The translations under genes and the position numbers were made by a program. The notes beneath the pieces were generated by a model. It had not been told where the DNA came from and made no database searches. It saw only the letters and a list, made by a program, of their open reading frames with translations. From Catenaria anguillulae PL171 (taxonomy: Eukaryota; Blastocladiomycota; Blastocladiomycetes; Blastocladiales; Catenariaceae), in NCBI GenBank assembly GCA_002102555.1, contig MCFL01000098.1:1-64000 (forward strand): a DNA stretch of 64,000 nt, read 5' to 3'. Positions 1 through 8,958 of this stretch are shown piece by piece. Position 1 is the first letter of the stretch. Every line of letters begins with the position of its first letter.

Positions 1-6
1 ATACAA

Positions 7-26
7 TACCGATAAGCTATAACCCC
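7..26 (-). pseudogene. 5' relic of tRNA-Cys
   Basis: The complement of about 14-26 matches the first bases of the intact tRNA-Cys found at 42082-42153 and 33785-33856 (acceptor stem GGGGTTA and start of the D arm). Before that the match decays (positions 7-13), so the rest of the tRNA is mutated or lies outside the window. Its order and orientation relative to the next two tRNAs match the right arm of the large inverted repeat. Confidence 0.55.
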
Positions 27-82
27 TGTTACAGAGAAATTGTCAATTCTCCACATATTGCGCCAGAACACTCTTTGCACAA

Positions 83-250
83 TTTTGCGGTTATCCCGAG
101 GCCCGCAGATCGATCCTTGGCTGCAACGCCCAAACTTGCTCCAGCAACTTTTTTTTCTTTCCTTTTGGTTTTTTCTTGTCTCCGTCACCAGGAACAAATC
201 TTGGCAAATTTTGTGGTTATCCCAAGGTCTCGAGATCGATACTTGGCCTC
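83..250 (+). other. Pair of conserved hairpin/B-box-like elements, third copy
   Basis: Two related segments, 83-119 and 201-250, each contain a run TTATCCC, a 5-bp inverted repeat and a 9-mer fitting the TFIIIC B-box consensus GWTCRANNC (GATCGATCC and GATCGATAC). The same pair occurs in both arms of the inverted repeat (42210-42246 and 42330-42379; 33559-33608 and 33692-33728). The second element is identical over about 50 nt although the flanks differ at roughly one base in five. Function unknown; a decayed tRNA or a TFIIIC-only site is a guess. Confidence 0.5.
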
Positions 251-425
251 GACCACTCAACCGGCCCCTTTTCTTTTTTTCTTCTGCACTTCGCTTGTAC
301 ATATGCAACACAAAGACTGTTGCAACCAACCGTCCGTAATCTGAATCACCTGCTGTTTGCCGTTTGGGCGCCGCCGCTGTTTTCTGGCGCGCGAGCTGGC
401 CTTTTTTGCTGTCTAGACCGATGAG

Positions 426-433
426 TATATAAA
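426..433 (+). promoter_or_regulatory. TATA box upstream of tRNA-Gln
   Basis: TATATAAA lies 31-38 bp before the tRNA-Gln at 464. It is kept at the same distance in both inverted-repeat arms (42515-42522 for the tRNA at 42553, and its mirror at 33416-33423). Upstream TATA elements assist Pol III initiation at tRNA genes in fission yeast and plants; that role here is inferred from position and conservation. Confidence 0.5.
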
Positions 434-463
434 GTGACTGTTCTCAGTTACATATAACAAGGC

Positions 464-535
464 GGTTCCGTAGTGTAGTGGTGATCACCCCGGACTTTGA
501 ATCCGGTAACCCGAGTTCGAACCTCGGCGGGACCT
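464..535 (+). tRNA. tRNA-Gln (TTG)
   Basis: A 72-nt cloverleaf. The acceptor stem GGTTCCG pairs with CGGGACC, the anticodon stem CCGGA/TCCGG encloses loop CTTTGAA with anticodon TTG, the T loop is TTCGAAC, and the discriminator base is T. A T-run follows as a Pol III terminator. It is identical to the copies at 33314-33385 and 42553-42624 although its flanks have diverged, which suggests it still functions. Confidence 0.93.
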
Positions 536-720
536 TTTTGCCTCTCGTTTCCAGATTTATGCATGCTTGCTCTGAACTGTGGCGCTTCGCGCAACCCCTT
601 CTTATCGCAGATTATCGCGGATCTCCAGCAGCTTGGGGGGGGGTGCACCTTTGACAGCAGGGGAAAAAAAACCATGACATCCCTCAGCAAAACGCATGCA
701 CACAAGCACCAAAAACAGTT

Positions 721-802
721 TGGTGCGAGTGGGATTCGAACCCACGCGGATTGCTCCATAGGAACTTGAGACCTACGCCTTAGACCACTCGGCCATCACA
801 CC
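721..802 (-). tRNA. tRNA-Leu (CAA)
   Basis: An 82-nt class II tRNA with a long variable arm (GGA-gcaa-TCC). The acceptor stem GGTGTGA pairs with TCGCACC, the discriminator is A as expected for leucine, and the anticodon loop CTCAAGT gives anticodon CAA. No intron is present. It is identical to the copies at 33065-33146 and 42793-42874. A TATA-like ATATAT lies about 35 bp upstream on the minus strand. Confidence 0.92.
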
Positions 803-1962
803 CTGCTGGTCACAGATCGCTCAATGGCGACCGCCATATATTTGCTTTAGCTCGCTCTTGACTGGCAACGTATTCATGCCAGATCCTGTGCACACATTTG
901 TTTTTCTATCTAGTTGCTCGCACCGTTTATTAATATGTAGGTTGCTTGAATCCGTCAGTGGACATGTGGAATGGGCTCAGGGTAGTCCATGTGGCCATAC
1001 AGCCATTTGCTTGCTCTCTGATTTGTCGTTGGCTCTCTTGATTCTGGCAGTATAAGATATATTCCGCTCGCTCTCCTCAGGAACGAGGCATCATGTCGTC
1101 GAAATCGACATTAGTGCGAAAGGTGATTTTCAAGTCACCTAAAGTATCTATATCAAAAATTTCCCTCTCGAGGACCTCACACGTCTGTTATCGACCCATG
1201 TGAGACATTCTGCTTATCTGCTTGCTGACTCACAAGGCGTGTGTATTCCAGACCACAGGCGAATTCTATACTCGTTCCCACTGAGCCAAAGGCAAATATA
1301 CTCATTCGCACTGTGACAGTTTGTTCCCACTCGCATTCCACGTCCAGCCCCTCTTACCATGTGCCCAGATGTGCACAAACACATGGACTGCCAGCGACGC
1401 CAACGCGGTGCTCTCTGCATAGCAGCAGTCCAAGTCAGGCCGTCGGTTGCAAACGAATCAACACAAAGCAGTCAGCCCACAGAAAGCGAAGCGGCAAACG
1501 AAACGATTGGTCATTGCCCATTCATCGGCTCTTTCAGAATCCCTTTCCATTGATGTGGCCAGCCAGCTATGCGACTCACTGAAGCTGCAGCCGAGGGCGT
1601 CCCAGGGATTCACATCGACATTCACATTTTGCTATGGCAAGTGATTCTTGGAACGCATCAACGCTTGAATGAACGCGTGAACAATGATGAGACGCGATGA
1701 GTCGATGACCATCGCGAATCCGCAACCATGTAATTATATAAAAAAGGAAGGACGACACATACGAAAACCAACCCCAGTGTTGACATATGTATTCAATTCG
1801 GATAATTGTCATGTACATTGAGAATTCAGCGACCGAGCTGTTTTCATCCTCCAGACTCCCATTTGTCTCTACCATACGTATCATACAAATGTACATCGTC
1901 ATCCCCCCTCAGGGTACATATTTACAAACATCAATCCATCCATCCATCCATCCATCCATCAA
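803..1962. other. Intergenic stretch, no supported gene
   Basis: I see no convincing coding or RNA gene here; open frames are short, overlapping and unlike proteins. The only structure is a tetranucleotide microsatellite of ATCC units grading into AATC at about 1930-1970, just past the stop of the next gene. Confidence 0.5.
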
Positions 1963-2815
1963 TCAATCAAAGTCACGTCCATAATCCGTCTCGTAAGCAC
2001 TCGCCCCACTCTGATCCCACATGCGGCCCGCGCTCGACTCGTCTGCCAACTCTGCCGCCATGGCCACCCCCACCTCAGGCTCCTCATTTAAACCATTGCC
2101 GTTGTCGTTGTTGCCGCCCAGGGTCAGGCCCAGCACTTGCTCGGCATACTTGCGCACCGCACGTTGCTCCTCAACTGCCTCCACGCTCAACCTAAGTGTC
2201 GTCCTCGCCTCATCATCATTGATGGCCGCAGCCGCCGCCATGGACACTTCCAGCGCATGGTTGGTCAACTTGACGCGCGTATCCTTGTCCTTGTGTGCTG
2301 TCACGGTCTGCTGCTGGCGCCCAGACCTCGAGCGGCGCATGGTCGGCGTCACTGCTGACCGCCGGGGCGAGTGTTTGATGATGTTCCATCAGCGTGTGCG
2401 CAACGCTTGTGTGCCCGTGCGCGGCGTATCCGTGGCCATGGGCCACAATGGCGGGCGGCGCCATTGGCTTTTCGTCCGAATCCGTCGCGGCATGTGATGA
2501 TGATGATGATGATGGCGAGTACGAGGACGACGATGGCAGTCGCGACTGCGATCCAAATCGCTGTACTGGTGTGAGTGTCCTATTGGTACTCGTAGCAGCA
2601 AGACCAGTCATGGGCGCGTCGGGCGAGTAAAACAGGTCGGCCGCAGAATCGTTCAAGTTGATGGTGCCGCCAGTTGTAGTAGATCGGCCGAAGTCGTGGG
2701 CGTGCGCAAGTCCGGACGCAGCCACCCGGTTGGCGTTGGAGAGCTCGCGCACACGACAAGGTTGGTTGCCTGACGGCGCGTTCGGCCCAAGTGGAGACAG
2801 ATTCGCGCTGAGCAT
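1963..2815 (-). CDS. Unknown protein, His/Ser-rich centre and acidic C-terminus
   Basis: Reading starts at the ATG at 2815 (context CACCATG) and gives an N-terminal segment beginning MLSANLSPLGPNAP, then a Ser-run followed by a His/Ala/Gly-rich part to about 2350. The coherent 3' part (RRSRSGRQQQTV, then Ala-rich and acidic, ending TDYGRDFD, stop at 1963) lies in another frame. The two are joined either by a short intron or by a single-base change near 2345-2360. The 3' part looks like a real charged helix (DDEARTTLRLSVEAVEEQRA). I do not recognise the family. The gene is divergent from SAM50 with about 600 bp between starts. An upstream in-frame ATG at 2965 exists but the sequence between does not look like protein. 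Confidence 0.5.
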
Positions 2816-3414
2816 GGTGATTGAGTACAGTTGGTCGTGGGTATGAATACCTGGAGCGGATGGCTTCGGATTGGCTGCCTGATGTGAAAAGAGTTCGACT
2901 CTCGATACACTTAGCTGGTTGTGTAAGGAGGGTCCTGGGCCTGGTGGGAGGAAGTCGGTCAGCATTTATAATGATTCCCACTTTTGCACTTTTATCGATT
3001 TGCTTGCATTGCTGTGAACGAGAGCGAGAAACCTGCGATCGCGAATCGTTTGCATTCGCACTTGATCGACTTTGACTTTCACTTGCCCTTCAAACAAGCA
3101 TGAACGAACAAGGTTTCTGTGGACGTGGACTCAATGCGGCAACATGACCTTTTGGACGGAATGGGCGAGACAAAATGAACGCGTCGCTCTCCGAGCTGCT
3201 CTCAGCTGCAGGCTGTCCATGGCCATGAACGGCCGTTCTTTCGAGAGGGGGCGGAGTGAGCGTGCCAGGGCCTCCGATCCGACTCTTGCCGATCCGATTG
3301 GTGGTCTGGCGTCGTTGACCTGAAGAGGTGAAAAATATTTAGATGAGATGAATATTAACCTTGCAGACAGAAGCGACCCATGTCCATCGCCCACGCAAGC
3401 CAAAGATTCTCAGC

Positions 3415-4923
3415 ATGACCTTCCCGCACGATCCGCACATCCCGTCGTACGACGAGCAAGTCAAGCGTGCCTCGGAGCTGCTCGCCCGCAACGCCAACCA
3501 GGTCTACACCATCCGATCCATCCAGTTCCAGGGCGTCCAATCCACCCGCAGGTCGCTGCTCCAGTCCTACATTGCGCCCCTCTTGTCATCCGGGCCCTCG
3601 CCGCAGTCCCAAACCTCTGCATCCATCGATGGCCCCGTGGACTCGACCACGCCCGCGGCCGCTACTCAACAACCCCTGGGCACGGCCCCACTGGCCACTT
3701 TGCTGCTGCGCCTGCAATCCACTGCAGCGTCTCTCGGCGCCCTTGGCATCTTTGACGACGACATTTCCATCGACATTGACTCGCCGCCAGCCACCTCGGC
3801 GGATGGCACCTCCCATAACTTGCTCGATGTCACGCTGCGCGTGCGTGAACGCCCGCGCATCCGCGCCGAAACAGGCACGCAAATGGGCAACAACGAGGGC
3901 AATGTGCACGCCTCGCTTGCCTTGCGCAACCTGTTTGGCGGCGCCGAGCGGGTCGAGGGCAACGTCACGTTTGGCACGCGCACGCACTCGTCGTTTGAGG
4001 CGCTTTTGGCCTTGCCCAAGGTGGATGGCGTCAGGGGCGTGACGCGCGAGTGGCAAGTCGCTGCGCATCAAGTGCATCGGTCCAACCAGGCCGTGAGCTC
4101 GTATGACGAGTTGGCTAGGCAACTTGCGTTCAGGCTGGTGACGGGTGGCGGCAGCGGTCTATCGGGCGCACACACGGTACAGGCAGTGTTGGCGTGGAGG
4201 CAGGTGATGAATGTGGGACCCGAGGCTAGCTTGAGCATTCGCCACGAGGCCGGACATGCACTCAAGGCCGCATTGCAGCATGCGTGGATTGTGCGCGACT
4301 CGCGCGATTCGGGCAGCTTGCCGACCCGTGGGACGTATCTGCGGGTGGATTCCGAGGTGGCTGGCGGTGGCCACGTCGGCAATGTGCATCATGTCAAGAG
4401 TGAGGTCGAGGCGCAATGGAATGTGCCCTTTGGGTTGAGCGGATGGAGTTTGTCCAACTCGCTCCGGTTGGCCGCCTTGGTGCCTACGCACGGCGATATT
4501 CCCAGGATTTCCGATCGTGTGTTTGCCGGTGGACCCACAAGTGTGCGTGGATTTGCACACCATGGCCTTGGGCCAAAGGATGGCAAGGATGCTTTGGGCG
4601 GCACACTCAGTTACTCGGCGGGCGTGTCACTGTTTGCGCCCGTGTTCAAGGACAAGGACTGGTTGCGTGCGCACGTGTGGGCCAATGCCGGGCAGGTGGC
4701 CATGGGACCCGTCGGGTGCACGAGCTGGCAAGCGTACCGCGACGGCGCAGAGAAGGTGGTCAGGGACATGGTCGCGGGTCCTTCCGTTAGCGTGGGTGTT
4801 GGATTGGCGATCCGTCATCCGATTGCAAGGGTCGAGTTGAATTTTGGCGTGCCCGTTGTGGTGAGGAAGGGCGATGAGGTCAAGCGCGGGTGGGGGTTTG
4901 GGCTGGGAGTCAATTTCTTGTGA
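3415..4923 (+). CDS. SAM50: Sam50/Tob55, mitochondrial beta-barrel insertase
   Basis: This 502-aa protein belongs to the Omp85/BamA family and is the core of the SAM complex, which inserts beta-barrel proteins into the mitochondrial outer membrane. One exon. The N-terminal about 170 residues form a POTRA-like region (YTIRSIQFQGVQSTRRSLL; VTLRVRERPRIRAETGTQMG), with a Ser/Thr/Pro-rich insert at roughly residues 60-95. The rest is a beta-barrel. Hallmarks are the loop-6 motif GGPTSVRGF near residue 370 and a C-terminal beta-signal ending FGLGVNFL. I chose the ATG at 3415 (MTFPHDPHIPSYDE); the frame stays open upstream without another ATG close by. Length fits fungal Sam50 (about 480-520 aa). 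Family assignment is firm. Confidence 0.93.
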   Translation: MTFPHDPHIPSYDEQVKRASELLARNANQVYTIRSIQFQGVQSTRRSLLQSYIAPLLSSGPSPQSQTSASIDGPVDSTTPAAATQQPLGTAPLATLLLRLQSTAASLGALGIFDDDISIDIDSPPATSADGTSHNLLDVTLRVRERPRIRAETGTQMGNNEGNVHASLALRNLFGGAERVEGNVTFGTRTHSSFEALLALPKVDGVRGVTREWQVAAHQVHRSNQAVSSYDELARQLAFRLVTGGGSGLSGAHTVQAVLAWRQVMNVGPEASLSIRHEAGHALKAALQHAWIVRDSRDSGSLPTRGTYLRVDSEVAGGGHVGNVHHVKSEVEAQWNVPFGLSGWSLSNSLRLAALVPTHGDIPRISDRVFAGGPTSVRGFAHHGLGPKDGKDALGGTLSYSAGVSLFAPVFKDKDWLRAHVWANAGQVAMGPVGCTSWQAYRDGAEKVVRDMVAGPSVSVGVGLAIRHPIARVELNFGVPVVVRKGDEVKRGWGFGLGVNFL

Positions 4924-5321
4924 GTCTGTGTGGCTATTCCCGTCGATTTTCTTGTAGTTGTCTGTTTTTCTCTCGCTCCCTAGGTTCTGCCTCTGAGGCA
5001 TGTATGTACACGATCGTGATGCATTATGCTATATATGTGTGCAACAACCGCTGACTGAAGCAGCCAAGGCACGCGCCACCAGAGACCTGAGTGGGAGCGG
5101 AGCGGTGCTCTGTGGTGTGGCTCGTCGATCCGCTTCTTCAGAATCTCGTTCCCGTGTGACACTTATTATTAGTGAGGACTTGGATGATGAAGAAGAAATA
5201 ATAAATATCCATGCCACTTCACTTTCACTTTCTCTGCTCCGTCGCGCCAAACCCACCGCGACCGCAACCGCAATCATATCATCAACCAGAACACTCTTAC
5301 ACGCACACACAAGACAACAAG

Positions 5322-6821
5322 ATGCCGGCCAACCTGGGCACGCTGTACGTGCAATGTCAACGCGGCCGCGGCCTGTACAATGTCGAGGTGCTGGGTCGCA
5401 AAATGGATCCGTACGCCAAGCTGCAGTTCCAGGGCAAGGAGCACAAGACCAAGACGGCAGACAATGGCCACAAGGCCCCCGAGTGGACCGGCGACCCGAC
5501 CTTTGACTTTACCGTGTCGGACGCCGACAACGGCTCGCCCAAGCGCATCCTGGTCGTCGAGGTCTTTGAGGCCAACAAGGTCCGCGACGACAGCATGATT
5601 GGGTGCAACTACTCGTTCGACATTGCCCCCTTTTTGTCGGCCGCTTCCACCGACCAGCAGCCCGCCTTCCATTCCTGGGTCAACTTGCAGACCGTTGGCG
5701 GCAAACCCGGCGGCGAGGTCATGCTCAAGATTTGGTTCAAGCCCAATCCGGCCACTGCCGCGGGCCGCTTGGGTGGCGCCAACGAAGGGATCAGTTTGGC
5801 AAACTTGTCAAAGACGGCCGGTGGGCCCGCGCAAGCCGTGTGGGTTCCACCTTCTCTCCAGCAGCAACAGCAGCAGCAGCAACCAGCTCCGACGCAACAG
5901 CAAACTCCTCCTCCTCCGCAGCAGCAGTTTGCGGTCGACCATAATCGTCGCCCATCCAACCCGCAACTGTACCAACAAACGCCACCCTCACCACTCCCCT
6001 CGCAGATTCCCCCACGGACCTCTTCGGCCGGTCCGGCGACACAATCGTCGCCGCACCAACGTCCGGTGCTGCCTGGTGGCTACCCGGAAGCCCCGCCGCC
6101 TGTGCCGACAATTCCGCAACAACATTCTGGCCCACGGCCCCTTCCTCCCAACCCCACTGGCGGCGTGTACCCCCACAGCAACAACAGCAACAAGCACCCC
6201 AGGGGCAACAGGGTCCGATCCGTACACAAACAGCGCCATACCCATCGCAACAGCCGTACCCGCCACATCAACAGCCCGCCGCGCCATACCCGCCCCAACA
6301 GCCACAGCAAGCCTATCCGCCCATGATGGGTGTCGGGCCAGGGCGCGTCTCGCCCCAACCTGCACCCTACCCGCCGCAGCAACCCATGCAACACTCTGGA
6401 GGATCAGGCGTGTACCCACCGCCGTCGCCATACGGCGGCCCTTCCGTGTATCCGCCCGCGGCCCCGCGCCGACGCAATCGGCGTACCCGCCAATGTTTAC
6501 CCACCCGTGCAACCGCAGCACCCGCAGCATTCTGGCAATGGGTACCCGGCCAACGACTTGTACCCGCCCCCACAGCCGCAGTCCAGCAGCCCATGGGCGC
6601 GTATCCGCCCAACCACCTGTATCCACCCCGCCGGGCGCGTCGCCCGCGGGGCTGGGTATCCCGCAGCGCAAACACAGGGCGTGTACCCGCCACCCAATCA
6701 CTTGTATCCACCCAATGGCCCGCAGCAGCAGGGGCAGCAGCAGGTGTATGCACAACATTCTGGAGGCGTGTACCAGATTCAGTCGGGCGGAAGGCCGGTG
6801 CCTGGGTTGCCGCCCCGGTAA
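5322..6821 (+). CDS. C2-domain protein with Tyr/Pro-rich repeat tail (frame breaks)
   Basis: The ATG at 5322 starts a C2 domain (about residues 1-135: LYVQCQRGRGLYNVEVLGRK, DPYAKLQF, SWVNL, GEVMLKIWF). Such domains bind membranes or proteins, and this one resembles fungal proteins with an N-terminal C2 domain and a Pro-rich tail. After it come a Gln run and a Pro-rich tail with repeated (V/A)YPP, (H/D)LYPP and QHSG units. From about 6170 the repeats can be followed only by moving between frames at least four times (near 6170, 6475, 6595 and 6620) before the stop TAA at 6821. That pattern suits missing single bases in C/G runs better than introns, because repeat periodicity continues across each break. 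Function unknown; possibly a cortical or endocytic scaffold. Confidence 0.75.
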
Positions 6822-7252
6822 TCTGTGTGAGCATGGATGATAATCCTCGCAGGTCGTCAGGCGGGTGAATGGATTGGCGATTGTCATCCTTTTTTTCTTG
6901 TGTTTCTTCTTGTTTTTTTCGCATCTTGAGTTTTTTTCAATGCTTTTGCGTTTGTTTGTTTCTTCGTTCGTTGTGTATACATTGGGCATAGGATTCCCAT
7001 GCCTTCCACTGGCATGAAATACTGTCCTACATTCCAAATTCGACGAGAAGTCGTTTGAGCTCAGCTGCAGTTTGTTTCGTACTGCACCGAAAAACGCGAG
7101 GCCGATTGGCGCATAATTTACATTGCATTCTTGAATATCAGTAATACTTCCCCGATGCAACAACTGGAGCAATTGTCGCTGCATCCGAGCACACAGCCGC
7201 ACATCTTTGCACCGCCCACGTTCCCAGCCTGAACCATCTCGAGCCGTTCAAC

Positions 7253-8787
7253 ATGTTTTCCCAAACAACCAGACACGGCGGTCAACACCCACCCGTGACC
7301 TCATCTCCCCACTCGTCCACACATGCCTCCTCGACGGCCCGTCCGCCTGCACCGCCGCCGCCACGCTCCTCAACCGTGTCTGCCCCATTCATCCGATCAC
7401 GCGCGTCGCGCTTGCATCTCGCCCCAACGTTAGCGGCGGCTGCGGTTCCCACAACCCACGTGCCTCCCGCGACAGCAACTTCAAAACCGCGCAAACCGCC
7501 CGTGCCCGTGCGCCTGACCGAAACCGAAAAGCTCGCGCGTGACAATGCGCGCATGGAAGAGCGACTGAATGCGTTGCGGTTGCAGCTCGAGATGCAAAAG
7601 ACAAAGTATCGATCGTTGCGGCGCGTGGCGTCGGCAGGCACGGAGGGTGCCGCAGACGAGGCGGCAGATAGGCACCAGGGCGCAAGTATTTGGAAAAGCG
7701 GGGCGGCCGCGGGAGCGTTGACGAGTCATGCGAGGGAGGTGTTGGAGGGGCAGAAGCGGTTTTTGAAGGTACATGGGTGGCATTCCTTGGCAACTCGATT
7801 GGTGGTACTGACGTGACGAAATCCTCATAGCTGAGGGCTCTGGACAAGATCGAGTACATTGGGACTGTCCCTGCCTCCGCGATTGCCGCCCGCCCGCCCG
7901 TTTCCAGTTCGTCATCGACAACTCAACAGCCTCAAGGAGCGTCGTCGTCGTCGTCGACTTCCTCGAGTCGCCCTGGGTCGGCATCATCCACCTCGAGCAG
8001 CGGTCGCAAGACGTGGGGTTCGGCTGCCTCCTCGCCAAAGCCCGGCCAAGCACTTGCCGACACATGTGCCAACGCCGCCAAAGCGTCTACCTGGACTGTT
8101 CCTGAGTCACTAGCTCTCGCAGACAACAAGAACGATGACTTGGAAACAATGTCGGCGCACGACTCGGGTTTCTTTACACCCGCACACTCGCGCCCATCGT
8201 CTGCGTCGCGCTTCTCGCTCAACAACGACACGGACGATCCGGGAGCAAAACGAATGACGTCGTTTCAGTCCGTGTATCAATTTGACCAACGCCTGTCACA
8301 ACCCTCCGATGGACTGCTCATCACCTCAGCTCCTGCCAGCGGGCCAGCGTCGTGGTGGGACGGGCAAGTTGACGAACAAGCCAACCAGGTTGCGTTCCAA
8401 GACGCCTTGCGTTTATGGCGCGCCAATCGAGCAGATGCACAAGCAGATGCAGTTGAGCAAGAAAAAGAACGCCTGGGTGGGTGGTGGGACGGCCAATATG
8501 ACGAGCAAGCAAATCAGGCCGCGTTTGCGAGCGCAGTTCGGCAGTGGCGTGGAGAGGGCCCCGACAGGCAGCGACCGGCCACAACGGCAACGTGTAGTGT
8601 CGGGACCATCGCGGGTGGAGAGGCAGTTGGAAAAGTACACCGTGAACTCAGGGTCGAGTTCTCGGACGGCATGTCGTTAATGGAAAAGATGTTGCTGAGG
8701 CGGTGGAAACAGGAGATGGATCGAGAGGACATCAGGGCAAGGCAAGCACGGTTGAAGAGGCATTCCAAAGTCGGGATTATGATATGA
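7253..8787 (+). CDS. ZBBX-like protein with duplicated F-x2-AL-x2-WR motif
   Basis: Two exons, 7253-7768 and 7831-8787, separated by a 62-bp intron (GTACAT...CATAG, branch-like ACTGAC). The protein has about 490 aa. The N-terminal third is Ser/Pro-rich and is followed by a coiled-coil stretch (TETEKLARDNARMEERLNAL). Later there are two near copies of a 23-residue unit, about 8353-8421 and 8482-8550: WWDGQVDEQANQVAFQDAL.LWR and WWDGQYDEQANQAAFASAV.QWR. This F..AL..WR motif reminds me of ZBBX, a B-box protein of ciliated organisms; no B-box is visible here. The C-terminus is basic (SLMEKMLLRRWKQEMDRED). A flagellar role is inferred and the family call is tentative. Confidence 0.6.
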
Positions 8788-8958
8788 TTTGAAGCTCGCT
8801 TATCTGGCTTTGTACTTAGCAAGAAGACTGTGTGCTTGAGTGCTATACACTTTCCATCTTTCATAATCTGATCGAGGGATGGCGCAACGATACACGACTG
8901 CCATAATAAATATATGTGTACGATGCAAAGCCCAAGAAAAACATGGGATCGTGGACCG

